A stretch of 64,000 bases of DNA from contig JADJSS010000047.1 of the NCBI GenBank assembly GCA_016711605.1, positions 1 to 64,000 on the forward strand. The letters are read 5' to 3'. Shown here in pieces: positions 9,589-20,354 of the stretch; position 1 is the stretch's first letter; the number at the start of each line of letters is the position of its first letter. The notes beneath the pieces were generated by a model. The model saw only the letters and a program-made list of their open reading frames with translations. It was not told the DNA's origin and did no database searches. The stretch is from Saprospirales bacterium (GTDB lineage: Bacteria; Bacteroidota; Bacteroidia; Chitinophagales; JADIYW01). The position numbers and the translations under genes are program-made.

Positions 9589-11244
9589 TTAATTCAACAA
9601 TCGTTTCGCATTTTCCAACTCTTCTTTCGGTGGATTGTTACCACTTAACATGACTGCAATTTCGTGCAAGCGTTCATCACCAGAAAGCGTTTTAATTTCT
9701 GTAAAGGTTTTTTCTTTCTCGTGATTTTTATACACAAAGAAATGCTTATTGGCTTTGGCTGCCACTTGCGGTAAATGCGTAATCGAAATCACCTGATGTT
9801 TTTACCTAATTCTTTTAAAATGGTGCCCACTTTTTTGTGCTACTTCACCAGAAATTCCGGTATCTATTTCATCAAAAATTAAGGTTGGCAACGTAATGGT
9901 TTCGGCAACTAAACTTTTTATAGCTAACATCAACCGCGATTTTTCGCCACCACTTCCAACTTCATCTAAAGGTTGTGGCAATGATCCTTTATTCGCAGAA
10001 AACAATAAACGTATTTCATCGATTCCAAATGCATTTAGTTTTTCTGCTTCTGCTATTTTTTGTTCTAATTGTATAAAACCAAAAGGCATTCCTAAATCAA
10101 CTAACAAGGCAGAAACTTTATTTTCAGCAATTTTTATTTGTTTGTTTCTGTTCTTGGAAATACTTTGCGCAGCAGTTAATAACGTTTTTTTATCTTGTTT
10201 AATTTCGGTTTCTAATTGCAAGATTTCTTCTGTTGAGTTACTGAATGCATCAACTTTTTGTTGTAAACTATGTTGAATTTCCAATAAATTTTTCACTTCA
10301 GAAACATGATGTTTTTGCAATAATTTATTGATGGTGGTTTGCTTTTCTGTGAGCAATAAAACGCGTTCTTCGTTGTATTCAGTTGCATCAGCAATATTGG
10401 TAATTTGTCGTGTCATTGACTTCAAATCATCTGTAATTGCTGATAGTTTGTCGTGCATTTCTAACAATACATCATGGAAATTTGCCAGTTGTCCAATTTG
10501 TTTATTGGCTTGTAATAATTGTGATAATGCGGAAAATTCATTCGCATCAATCAACGAATACGCATCAGCTAAATTGCGTGTTATGGTTTCTGCATTTTGC
10601 AATAAACTTAATTCACTTTCCAATTGCGCAGCTTCATCTTCATTCAAATTTGCTTCTGTTAATTCATTCAATTGAAACGAAATAAAATCAAATTCTTTCT
10701 GCAAACTAATTTGCTCATTTTGCAAATGTGTTAATCTATTTTGTTTGATTTTGTATTGCTGATAATTTGTTTGATATTCTTTTACAACAGTAGTTTGTTT
10801 TGCTAATTCATCTAAAATTTCACAAAAGAAAAATTTATCCAATAAGTTTTGCGTTTCACTTTGCGCATGAATATCAACTAATTGTTCGGTCAATGCTTTC
10901 AACACATCTAAGGTAACTGGCGAATCATTAATAAATGCGCGCGATTTGCCATTTGTGTTTAATTCTCTTCTGATGATAGTTTCGTTTTCGTATTCCAAAT
11001 CATTGTCTGAAAAGAATTTTTCAGCGAATAATTTTAACAGAAAAATAGCTTCCACTAAACATTTTTCATCAGCGTTGCGCAACACTGAAGTATCAGCGCG
11101 TTTGCCTAAAATTAAATTCATCGCACCTAACAAAATAGATTTTCCAGCACCAGTTTCACCAGTAATAATATTTAAATGCTTATCGAATTGAATTTCGACA
11201 GATTCGATAATAGCATAATTTTTTATGGAAAGCGATTGTAGCAC
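9589..11244 (-). CDS. recN: DNA repair protein RecN, one frame break
   Basis: SMC-like ATPase of double-strand-break repair. Walker A is GETGAGKS near residue 36, followed by long coiled coils (about 150-370), then the ABC signature VGSGGEKSRLMLAIK and Walker B LIFDEIDTGISGEVA. The frame is lost near 9795-9810. The last part continues as MISITHLPQVAAKANKHFFV, the conserved H-loop region, and finishes about 550 residues in total. It lies at the end of the minus-strand series bamD, rpoZ, coaBC, porD, recN, an arrangement seen in many Bacteroidota. Confidence 0.93.
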
Positions 11245-11274
11245 GTTGTAAATTTACAATTTACGATTTTTTTC

Positions 11275-11307
11275 AACTTTTCCAAAGTTTTAAACTTTGG
11301 AAAAGTT
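11275..11307. repeat. Repeated intergenic palindrome, copy 1
   Basis: A perfect 16-base inverted repeat, AACTTTTCCAAAGTTT and its complement, separated by one T. The same element appears at 17541-17573 (slightly changed) and 21646-21678. It lies between the porD stop and the recN start and could act as a terminator, but copy 2 lies upstream of a gene. Confidence 0.7.
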
Positions 11308-11312
11308 AAGTT

Positions 11313-12243
11313 TTACTTTGATTTTTGAATCTGCTTATACTTATCTGAATTGATTGGATCTAAAGTAGTCAGTAATTGTGTAACCACAGCTTTTTCGCTC
11401 ATATCACCTTTAGAATATAAGTTTATGAGCTCTGAGTATTTTGATGCAAAAAAGGAACGCAACGGTTGTAAGTTTGGATTGTCAACATTTATTTTCTGAA
11501 ATAAATTAAGTGAAGCCATTATCGTACTTCTTGATTGTGATGCATCTGCGTACATTCGATCTAAACCACCTGAATGATAGCTGTAAAATGCCAATCGCAT
11601 ATCTTTGTATCTTGGATTCAACCAATTATCAACCATAATAAATCGATTAATCGTTCCGTTGGTGAAACTTATGGATGCATCAAACTGGCTCCAGCCTTTA
11701 TATTTAGAACGTTCGCCTTGTGGAATATTATTACAAACAGTGAGTGCATTTTGAAAATAAGGTGTGCCACCTTCTTTAGAAAATGATTCATAATCATACG
11801 CTAAAATTAAATATGCATAATAAGCAAATAGCGATGTGATTTGTGAAGTATATGCATTATCATTATAAAATAAATTTTGTAAATCAGCATAGTCAAAATC
11901 AAAAGTTCTGTCTTGAATATTTAAAGTAACGAGTTGTAATTGGTGTTGTAAACTGGACGTTGTGATTGAATAATGGCGTCCGCTTTGTAAGAACCTTCGC
12001 TAGGAATTCCAGTAATATTAATTGTAATGGAACATTTTATTTTTTCATTTTCTTTGAAGTTGTCGTTAGTCCATTTTCTTCCATTCATAAATTCCATCAA
12101 AGCAACTTCTAAATTTTTAAAACCAATGGATCAATATTCTGATTTTTTGGCGCGTTGATAGCAATGGTACAATTTAATTCTTGCGCAATGAAAGTTATTT
12201 TTATAGTAATAAGCTATAAGAAAGTATAAAAATTTTTTTTCAT
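11313..12243 (-). CDS. porD: Type IX secretion protein PorD (DUF4835), several frame breaks
   Basis: The C-terminal 107 residues (WLNPRYKDMRLAFYSYHSGGLDRMYAD ... given in part) match the DUF4835/PorD family: the NPRY..MR.A.Y.YH..GLD.M motif is characteristic. Upstream pieces in other frames read QELNCTIAINAP, FMNGRKWTNDNF and PLNFNIQDRTFDFDYA, covering the rest of the family. The start is the ATG at 12241-12243, followed by a lipid-like signal peptide broken in an A8/T8 run. At least three shifts are needed. PorD is known as a type IX secretion accessory protein; its position between coaBC and recN is conserved. Confidence 0.8.
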
Positions 12244-12282
12244 CTATTTTTCTTTAAATTTTTCTTAAGAACTTAAGAAAGA

Positions 12283-13514
12283 TTATTTCAATAATTTTTC
12301 CAATTCATTTAAAATATCAACAGCTACTTCGTCTTTAGTCTTTAACTCAAATTTATGTATTTTATTTTACGATTTACTATTGTGATTTTATTTGTTTCAT
12401 GTTTAAAACCAGCACCTTTGTCGTTCAGAGAATTCAATACAATTAAATCAAAGTTTTTCTTGGCAATTTTTGCTTTTGCATGATTCAATTCGTCATTTGT
12501 TTCCAACGCAAAACCAACTGAAATTTGGTTGTTTTTTTTGATTTTTCCAAATTCATATGCGATGTCAACATTCTTTTTTAGCGTGATAGAAAATTCAGCA
12601 TCTGATTTTTTAATTTTTTGTGCAGCTACATTTTTTGGAGTATAATCGGCAACAGCAGCTGCGAAAATGCAAACATCAGTTTTTGCAAAATATTTTTTAC
12701 AAGCCAAATACATTTCATTTGCCGATGTTATATGCGTCACTTTAATTGTATTTGGAATTTGTAATTTAGTTGGTCCAATTATTAATTGTACATCTGCACC
12801 AAGTTCAGTAGCTTTTTCAGCCAACGCAATACCCATTTTTCCAGAAGAATGATTGCCAATAAACCGAACAGGATCGAGTGCTTCGTAAGTTGGTCCTGCT
12901 GTTATGAGTATTTTTTTATTTAATAATTCAGATTTGAGATTTGAGATTTGAGATGGTGTTAAATACTGCGTACTGCGTACTGCTTTACTTAGATACTTAA
13001 TTATTTCTTGTGGTTCAGCCATTCTTCCTTCGCCAATTAAACCACTCGCAAGTTCACCGTTATTTACTGAAATAATTTTATTTCCAAACGAAATTAATTG
13101 TTGAATATTTTTTTTGGTTGATGCGTGTTTCCACATATCTTCATCCATTGCTGGTGCTATATAAATTGGACAACGTGCCGATAAATAAACTGCCATCAGT
13201 AAATTATCGCAAATTCCATTTGCCATTTTGGATATCGTTCCAGCAGAACAAGGTGCAATCACTATTAAATCGGCCCAAAGTGCTAATTCAACATGATTGT
13301 TCCAATTGTTTTTTGTTGTATTGATATAATCCGTTACGCATTCGTTTTTAGATAGCGTTGCCAAAGTTAAAGGTGAAATAAATTCGGTTGCAGCTTTTGT
13401 CATGATGACACGAACTTGCGCACCTTCTTTTACCAGTAAGCGCACTAAAAAAGCTGCCTTGTAGGCAGCTATACTTCCACAAACAGCCAGTAAAATTTTT
13501 TTATCTTTCAGCAT
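12283..13514 (-). CDS. coaBC: Bifunctional phosphopantothenoylcysteine decarboxylase/synthase
   Basis: Coenzyme A biosynthesis, two steps in one protein. The N-terminal CoaC flavoprotein half carries VCGSIAAYKA, PMDE-like APAMDEDMW and the NGICDNL region. The C-terminal CoaB half has ITAGPTYEALDPVRFIGNHSSGKMG and FAAAVADY. The intact frame stops at 12342, but beyond a one-base shift the minus strand continues HKFELKTKDEVAVDILNEL and stops at 12283-12285, matching the usual C-terminus. About 410 residues in total. It follows rpoZ in the conserved bamD cluster. Confidence 0.93.
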
Positions 13515-13629
13515 GTTGTTTAGTCATTAGTCATTAGCGATTAGTCATTAGTAAGATTGGAAATTAGTCATTAACGTTTTTAAAACAACATAACTATTGA
13601 CCAATGTCTATTGTCAAATGACCAATTTA

Positions 13630-13958
13630 CTAAATCTCTTTATCTTTAAAATACGTTTCGTCATTCAAAAACTCATGCAACGCAGTAATTGTAGTTTTAG
13701 GCAATTTTTCGTAGTAACGAGAAATTTCAATTTGTTCTCTGTTTTCAAAAACTTCTTCTAAATTATCTGTTGCAGATGCAAATTCTTCTAATTTACGGTG
13801 CAATTCTTCTTTCATTTTTGTATTCATTTGAGAAGAACGTGCTGAAATTACATTGATAGATTTGTAAATGTTTCCAGTACGAGCTGCTAAATCGTCTAAG
13901 TTTCTAGTTTCAATGTAAGCTGACATTGATTTTGCTTCTTCTTTTTTAATGTTGACAT
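13630..13958 (-). CDS. rpoZ: RNA polymerase omega subunit (Bacteroidota type)
   Basis: Contains TGNIYKSINVISARSSQM and LEEFASATDNLEEVFENREQIEISRYYEKLP, typical of the small omega-family protein of Bacteroidota. The open frame starts at MSAYIETRN (13926), but a better start is the ATG at 13956-13958 with one A restored in an A run, giving MSTLKKEEAKS before it. About 108 residues. Between bamD and coaBC. Confidence 0.85.
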
Positions 13959-13980
13959 AGTATTAATTTAAATTTTCTAA

Positions 13981-14758
13981 TTATTTATGTTTGTGCATTT
14001 TTTCCAAATCAATTAAATATTTGCTGCTCGGATATTTTTGTTTGAATTTTACAAAATGTGACTCAAAATCTTTATAACGTTCTTCTTTTTTGTCTTTATA
14101 GCTACCATCTGCAAATTTTTTCAATGCTTTCACAGATAAAAATGCTACACGTTCAGGATTTTCCATATTCAGGAAATTCATTTAAAAAATTGTCGAAAGA
14201 AACTGCAGCAGCATGATATTCACCAATTTTATAGTAAAGATACGCACTTTCGTATGCTTTTTTACGCAATTTGCTTCTTAATTCATCAATTTTGGTATTT
14301 GCAATTGGCACATTTGCACTTTTTGGATATCTGTCAACGAATGCTTGAAACACTTCAATCGCTTTTTGCGTGTTTACTTGCTCCAAAGAATAGCGTGGTG
14401 ATTGTTTTAAATAACACATAGCTTCACTAAAACCAGCTGTTTCTGCATTCGGATTTGCAGGATAAGTATTGTAAAAACTTCTTAAATAAAATGCACCTAA
14501 CTCATAGCTTCCATTTTGATAATAGGAATTTGCGTATTTGTAGTAAATATCATCTACACTTTTTTGACCTTTTAAAATAGTCAATGCTTCTTCATAAATC
14601 GGAATACATTTATCATATTTCTTTTTTGCATAGTATTTATCAGCAATTTTCAATTTTGCCTCTAAATCGTTGCCTTTCAAAATTTTGTTAGTGGAAACAT
14701 TGCAAGACGACGCAAAAATGGCAAAAATGAATAAAATATAGAATTTCTTAAAAATCAT
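13981..14758 (-). CDS. bamD: Outer-membrane assembly factor BamD, one frame break
   Basis: A lipoprotein of the BAM complex that inserts outer-membrane barrels. The signal peptide ends in the lipobox FASSCN (Cys at about 19). TPR-like helices follow: LKIADKYYAKKKYDKCIPIYEEAL, YYKYANSYYQNGSYELGAFYLRSF, SLEQVNTQKAIEVFQAFVDRYPKS. The frame breaks near 14165; the second piece continues to NMENPERVAFLSVKALKKF and a C-terminal helix. About 258 residues. Shown strings are parts of longer helices. Confidence 0.88.
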
Positions 14759-14779
14759 AAGTTGGCAAAGATACTGTAT

Positions 14780-15095
14780 AATTTGAAGATTTGAAAATTT
14801 GAAAAAGAGTTAATTATATGCATTTGAGTGTTTTGGTGTTAATTTATTTTAAAATTTGATGATTTTTGCTGAAATGAAAACATATAACCGCTGGTTTTAG
14901 TTTTTAAATCTAAGATTACTCGAACCAGAAACAAAAACATCAATTATTCATCATGCATTTTTGAATACATAAGTAATAATTCAGGATTTAAGTTGTTAAA
15001 TGTTCTTGAGAGTAAGCACAGTAATATTGGTCTGGGGCTTGAAATTGTTGTGTCAAGTTTACTGTTGTTAAAGATATTGACTGTTTGTTAATGTG
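14780..15095. other. AT-rich spacer without a recognisable gene
   Basis: I see no supported gene here. Near 14783-14808 is a run of TTTGAAGATTTGAAAATTTGAAAA-like words, a simple-repeat spacer of a kind that recurs elsewhere in the window. Confidence 0.5.
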
Positions 15096-15099
15096 TAAT

Positions 15100-15315
15100 T
15101 ATAAAGTTCTAGAGCACCCAAAGCTGATTACCAACACTTGTAAGTAGTTGAATACATTCCTATTATATGGATATCGATTAAAACCAATCGAAAGTGTACC
15201 TTTTTGTTGGGCCATTAGGGAGTTGGGATTTCCACCAGCAGGCACGCAACCTTGTGCCATTAAAACAACTATTGCCACTGCAGCTATTGTTTTTAAAATT
15301 GTGTTTGTTTTTCAT
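15100..15315 (-). pseudogene. Decayed small lipoprotein gene, tandem copy a
   Basis: From the ATG at 15313-15315 the minus strand encodes, after one shift, KTIAAVAIVVLMAQGCVPAG followed by about 40 residues and a stop near 15105. The lipobox region AQGCVPAGG is the same as in copy d at 16756-17273 and, with changes, copy b. The remainder is too short and unlike copy d to name. It is probably a remnant of a tandem duplication. Confidence 0.5.
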
Positions 15316-15338
15316 TAGCAAATATTTATTTGTTCTTA

Positions 15339-16155
15339 TTAATAATATTCATTCTCAATTCGTTTAACAATAGTGTTAATTGTTTCTTCAATTATCACTT
15401 TGGTTGGCGTATCCAAAATATAATTGTATGTTTTTGTTTCAATAAATTCAGGATAGGTTGTTTGATTTACAATATATGATGCAATTGCATTGGTATTTGA
15501 ATTTCCATAGGTTATTCCATATGCACTTTCGTTAATTGCATTAATTAGACCTATAGGTATTTCTGTATAAATTCTGGCATTTCGACCTAAATCATATGTA
15601 AAACTTTCATACCTAATTTTAGTAGAAAATTGAAATGGATCGTAAGAAGTATTTTTAAAACTACTAATATTGGTGCTTGTATATACTAAGGAGTCTATTT
15701 GTGTAGTAAGTAATGTGCCGACAATATTTGAATTTATTTGAATTAAGTTGTTTGAAATGTCTCTAATTGGATAAGATATACCAACAAAATTAGCTGAATA
15801 AAAACTATAAACACTGTCAATCAAACTCGTTCCTGATTTTAAATAATAAATATTTACAGGCGAATTGGTGGAATCATTTAGTATAATTTTATTTGGTTGG
15901 TATTGAACTGTATATTGGTAGTAAAATGTATTGTTATAAAACACATCAACTCTTGATAATCTTCCTCAACTATCGTATTGAAACAGTCGATCTAACGTAT
16001 CTGAGCTAGAAATAGTATACATTCGATTAGATTTAATTTGCCAGTTAAATTGCTTGTCGCCGGTGGACTTACAATTGCAGGCACACAACCTTGATCCATT
16101 ACCAAAACAATTGCAACTGCAACTATTGTTTTAAAATTAAGTTTGTTTTTTTCAT
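15339..16155 (-). pseudogene. Small lipoprotein gene, tandem copy b, frame broken
   Basis: Starts at the ATG 16153-16155 with a signal peptide like copy d, but the Cys-containing segment and the first third are in different frames and contain stops. The last 201 residues (15339-15944) are open: many Tyr, Asn and Ser residues with beta-type alternation and no recognised domain. If the shifts are sequencing errors it would be a lipoprotein of about 270 residues. Confidence 0.5.
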
Positions 16156-16288
16156 TTTATAAGATTTAAAAAGTTATTGACCAGTTAACTATGCTATCCA
16201 TTTGGTATTTGCCGTTTAGATATTTAAGTATATCCGCCTTGAGACGATTCCATTCCCAGCAAATTTTGTAGAATCAAGATATTGGTTT

Positions 16289-16564
16289 TCACCCAATAAT
16301 ATTGGTATTGCTTCGCTTCCTGAAAACGTCTTCAAAACAACCAAGTGTAAACCCGGATTTTGTTATGCCTACATAAAATAATAAACTATCATTATCTATC
16401 CAGAGTATTTTATTTTCGCCATATCTATTAATATAAGAATCTATCAAAATGATCTCCAAACTATTAATATCATTTGCTTGGCGTTGATTTATCCGGCGTA
16501 ATACCAACTTGTCATACCACAATTGCTACCAACAATTGTTTTAAATTGAATTGATTTTTTTCAT
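16289..16564 (-). pseudogene. Small lipoprotein gene, tandem copy c, truncated
   Basis: The ATG at 16562-16564 is followed by the MKKINSI-like start and TIVGSNCG, then the signal peptide collapses. A 77-residue open frame (16289-16522) continues. About 90 residues remain, much shorter than copies b and d, so it is probably truncated as well as shifted. Confidence 0.45.
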
Positions 16565-16755
16565 TTTAAGTGATTTTAAAATATTATAAAATTATTGTCC
16601 AGTAACAATGCTGTTCATTTTGGTATTTGCCTGTTTCAACTCTGAAAATTCGCGCCATAAACTGCCATGTTTAATGGTGATAAGTTGATTAATTTGATCC
16701 AGAAATATTGATAACCTGTTGTTTTTAATTTACGAAACACGAATAGTTGGTGCCT

Positions 16756-17273
16756 TCAAATAGAAAAATTAGTTGTCGCACTGGTAGTTAATGGTACATA
16801 TGGTGAGACAGAGCTACCTGATACACCAAAATGATGGTCAAATCTTTCATAAATTGTAACATCTATCCAACCATCCAGATAAGTTGTAAGGTTTGTATTC
16901 CATATAAAATTTGAATCATTTAAATTTGAAATTGTTTTACCACCTTGTAATGGATGCATTAAATCAGAATTTCATAACTCAAAAATTCATACACATTTCC
17001 GTCTGACGATTTAGTATAAATACCAAAATATCGTTGAATATGAAAATTATCAGCTTTCATGATTGCAAAACAAATACTATCACCATCAATCTCTAAAATC
17101 TTGGTGCTAAAATTAATGTGTGGTTCAGTGTATAAAAAGTATTCATCATCAATACCAACATTGAAAGTTCCAGAAGTTGGTGTATTTCCACCTGCTGGTA
17201 CACAACCTTGAGCTATTACCAAAACAATTGCTACAACAACTATGGTTTTAAAAATTGAGTTGATTTTTTTCAT
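16756..17273 (-). CDS. Small lipoprotein, tandem copy d, one frame break
   Basis: The best preserved of the four copies. Residues 1-24 are MKKINSIFKTIVVVAIVLVI followed by AQGC, a signal peptide and lipobox. The body of about 150 residues includes IDDEYFLYTEPHINFSTKIL and, after a shift near 16959, YERFDHHFGVSGSSVSPYVP. No family is recognised. The upstream region (17274-17540) is AT-rich spacer with no gene. Confidence 0.6.
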
Positions 17274-17540
17274 TTTATTATGTTTTTAAAGTGATTTAAT
17301 TTAATTGATTGTCCAAATCTAAATCACAATTATTAATTATTTCAAGATAAATATTTGCCATTGTCATAAAATTCAGGAAGCTATTTTTTGTATAATTTTC
17401 ATTTTATTTTTAATAAACTACTGTTTATTAGTTAATTGTATTTAAATAAAATTTTCATTTAATATAGCTAAATGTCATAAAAAAGGCATTATTTATGTAA
17501 AATCAATACTAAAAAATAATTTTCATTAAACAAATAAGAT

Positions 17541-17573
17541 AACTTTTCTAAAGTTTTAATCTTTAGAAAAGTT
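17541..17573. repeat. Repeated intergenic palindrome, copy 2
   Basis: Reads AACTTTTCTAAAG, a short loop, then CTTTAGAAAAGTT. It matches the elements at 11275 and 21646, with a compensating base change in each arm (CC/GG to CT/AG), so pairing is preserved. It lies 15 bases upstream of thyA. Confidence 0.65.
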
Positions 17574-17588
17574 ATCTATTTTTATACC

Positions 17589-18469
17589 ATGCAACAATAC
17601 CAACAATTTCTGCAGCATATTTTAGAAAACGGCACTAAAAAAGAAGACCGTACTGGCACAGGAACTATCAGCGTTTTTGGCTACCAAATGCGTTTTGATT
17701 TAAATGAAGGTTTTCCATTAGTAACCACTAAAAAACTGCATTTAAAATCGATTGTATATGAGTTATTGTGGTTTATTGCAGGCGATACGAATATTCAATA
17801 TTTATGTAAAAACGGTTGTAACATCTGGAACGATTGGCCTTTTGCCAAATATCAGAAAAGTGCAGAATATCAAAATGAAACCATGAAAGAATTTGCTGCA
17901 AAAATTGCATACGATGATGATTTCGCAAAAAAATATGGTGAACTCGGTCCTGTTTATGGCTATCAATGGCGACATTGGCCAGACGGAAATGGTGGCGAAA
18001 TAGATCAACTTACGAACTTATTCATAACCTAAAAAACAATCCTGATTCACGTCGACATATTATTTCAGCTTGGAATGTTGCCGATATCGAAGACATGACC
18101 TTGCCACCTTGTCATTCGCTGTTTCAGTTTTATGTAATTGATGGAAAATTGAGTTGTCAGTTGTATCAACGCAGCGCAGATGCGTTTTTAGGTGTTCCAT
18201 TTAACATTGCTTCGTATGCTTTATTTACCATGATGATTGCGCAGGTTTGCGATTTGGAATTAGGAGATTTTGTGCATACGTTTGGCGATGCGCACATTTA
18301 TTCAAATCACATTGAACAAGTGCAGTTGCAACTGAGTCGCGAGCCATTTGCATTGCCACAGGTAAAAATCAATCCTGAAATAACATCTATTTTTGATTTT
18401 AAATACGAAGATTTTGAGTTAGTAAATTATCAAAGTCATGCGCATATAAAAGGCGAAGTTGCAGTTTGA
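17589..18469 (+). CDS. thyA: Thymidylate synthase, one frame break
   Basis: Makes dTMP from dUMP with methylene-tetrahydrofolate. It starts MQQYQQFLQHILENG and has the RTGTGTISVFGYQMRFDL opening, the catalytic Cys in LPPCHSLFQFYV, then CQLYQRSADAFLGVPFNIA and HTFGDAHIYSNHIEQ. The frame breaks near 18000 in GGTGGCGAAATAGATCAACT; both pieces overlap and join around RRKWWRN/IDQL. Total about 293 residues, slightly longer than E. coli ThyA. folA follows 80 bases downstream, a classic pair because ThyA makes the dihydrofolate that FolA recycles. Confidence 0.95.
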
Positions 18470-18549
18470 AATTTTTGAATTTTGAATTTAAATTTTAATT
18501 AATCGTATATTGCATTCATACTTCAACATTCAAACTCACAATTAATTAA

Positions 18550-19044
18550 ATGAATATTTCCATCGTTGTTGCAGTAGCTGAAAATGGCGTCATTGGTAAA
18601 GACAACCAATTGCTTTGCAAATTATCTTCCGATTTAAAACGATTTAAGAATATTACGTCAAACCATTATATTTTATTAGGAAGAAAAACATTTGAATCGA
18701 TTGGAAAACCATTGCCAAATAGAACTTCATTAATTATTTCCAGAAATTTTGAATGTGATTTTGAAAATTGTTTTGTGTTTAAGACAATTAACGAAGCCAT
18801 TGTTTATTCAGCACAACAAAACCAAGAAGATATTTTTGTCATTGGTGGTGGCGAAATTTACAAGCAAACGCTGCCGTTGGCAAACAAAATCTATCTAACA
18901 TTAGTTCACACAGAAATTGATGGTGACACCTATTTTGAATACGATGATTCTAATTGGAAAGTCGCACACACAGAGTTTATTCCAAAAGATGAAAAGAATG
19001 AATTTGATTCAACCTATATAGTTTTGGAAAGAGAAAATTCTTAA
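18550..19044 (+). CDS. folA: Dihydrofolate reductase
   Basis: 164 residues, the normal length. Motifs: VAVAENGVIGKDNQLLCKL at the N-terminus, DLKRFKNIT, ILLGRKTFESIGKPLPNRT for NADPH binding and VIGGGEIYKQTLP. It reduces dihydrofolate to tetrahydrofolate. Directly downstream of thyA and likely co-transcribed. Confidence 0.95.
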   Translation: MNISIVVAVAENGVIGKDNQLLCKLSSDLKRFKNITSNHYILLGRKTFESIGKPLPNRTSLIISRNFECDFENCFVFKTINEAIVYSAQQNQEDIFVIGGGEIYKQTLPLANKIYLTLVHTEIDGDTYFEYDDSNWKVAHTEFIPKDEKNEFDSTYIVLERENS

Positions 19045-19064
19045 TTATAATCTTTAGTTTTTTC

Positions 19065-19072
19065 TACCTTTG
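19065..19072 (+). promoter_or_regulatory. Bacteroidota -7 box TACCTTTG
   Basis: TACCTTTG, matching TAnnTTTG, lies 52 bases upstream of the methyltransferase ATG and just after the folA stop. A following transcript would start near 19078. Confidence 0.5.
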
Positions 19073-19123
19073 CGTGCTTCCGAAACTACAAAAGCGCCTT
19101 TGCTTGAAATTTAAATTTTAATC

Positions 19124-20311
19124 ATGTCCAAATATCCAATCATACAATTAAAAAAAGGAAAAGAAACTTCACCACAACGTTTTCATCCTTGGATTTTTTC
19201 TGGTGCAATGCAATCATTTGATGTAAATCTAAAAGATGGTGATATTGTAGAAATAGTAGATTATAAAAATAATTTTTTATGTATTGGTCATTTTTATCAT
19301 GGAAGCATCGCAATAAAAATACTCACTTTCAAACAAGAAGAAATCAATCAGGATTTCTGGAATCATAAAATAAAACAAGCTTTTTTATTGCGAAAAAATC
19401 TTGGATTAGTTGATAATAAATCAACAAATTGCTTTCGTTTGATTCACGCAGAAGGTGACAATTGCGCTGGTTTAATTATTGATATTTATGATACAACTGC
19501 AGTCATACAATGTCATTCAATTGGAATGCATAGAAGTATTAATGAGATTAAAAATGCCATTGAAAATGAAGTAATATTTATTGATACGATTTACGATAAA
19601 AGTGCTGCGTATTTGCCTAAAGAATATGCAAATGAATTAGCAAATCATTACTTAAAAGGTGAACAAAAAGAAATTATTGCTATCGAAAACAACAACAAAT
19701 TTTTGATCGATATTGAACACGGACAAAAAACAGGTTTCTTCTTAGATCAACGTGATAACCGAAATTTATTAGCACATTATTGCAAAGATAAAAACGTATT
19801 AAATACGTATTGTTACAGCGGTGGTTTTTCTATTTATGCATTAAACAATCAAGCGAAAGAAGTAGTATCTATTGATAGTTCAAAGATTGCCATGGAATTG
19901 GTTGGGAAAAATATTGAAATCAATTTTAATACTGGAAATAAAAATCATTATTCTATTTGTGATGATGTATTTCATTTTTTTAAAATTAGTGATTTAAATT
20001 TCGATGTCATCATTTTAGATCCACCAGCGTTTGCCAAAAATATTGCCAAACGTCACAATGCAGTACAAGCTTACAAACGATTAAACGCAGAAGGATTTAA
20101 ACGCATCAATAAAGGTGGTATTATTTTTACTTTTTCGTGTTCGCAAGTAGTCGACAAAGAATTGTTTTACGCAACAGTAATGTCTGCAGCTATTGAAGCC
20201 AATCGAGATGTAAAGATTTTGCATTATTTATCACAGCCAGCCGATCATCCAATTAATATTTTCCATCCTGAAGGTTCATATTTAAAAGGTTTGGTATTGT
20301 ATGTAGATTAA
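19124..20311 (+). CDS. Class I 23S rRNA methyltransferase, RlmI-like
   Basis: 395 residues. An N-terminal PUA domain (HPWIFSGAMQSFDVNLKDGD) is followed by a middle domain and a SAM-dependent Rossmann domain: TGFFLDQRDNR, VLNTYCYSGGFSIYAL (motif I), and the catalytic motif DVIILDPPAFAKN (motif IV). The family methylates cytosine C5 in 23S rRNA. Orthology to RlmI rather than a paralogue cannot be fixed by eye, so I leave the symbol empty. Confidence 0.88.
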   Translation: MSKYPIIQLKKGKETSPQRFHPWIFSGAMQSFDVNLKDGDIVEIVDYKNNFLCIGHFYHGSIAIKILTFKQEEINQDFWNHKIKQAFLLRKNLGLVDNKSTNCFRLIHAEGDNCAGLIIDIYDTTAVIQCHSIGMHRSINEIKNAIENEVIFIDTIYDKSAAYLPKEYANELANHYLKGEQKEIIAIENNNKFLIDIEHGQKTGFFLDQRDNRNLLAHYCKDKNVLNTYCYSGGFSIYALNNQAKEVVSIDSSKIAMELVGKNIEINFNTGNKNHYSICDDVFHFFKISDLNFDVIILDPPAFAKNIAKRHNAVQAYKRLNAEGFKRINKGGIIFTFSCSQVVDKELFYATVMSAAIEANRDVKILHYLSQPADHPINIFHPEGSYLKGLVLYVD

Positions 20312-20354
20312 ACTATTTTTCTTATTTTTAGTTATCACTTTAAACAAAATAAGT

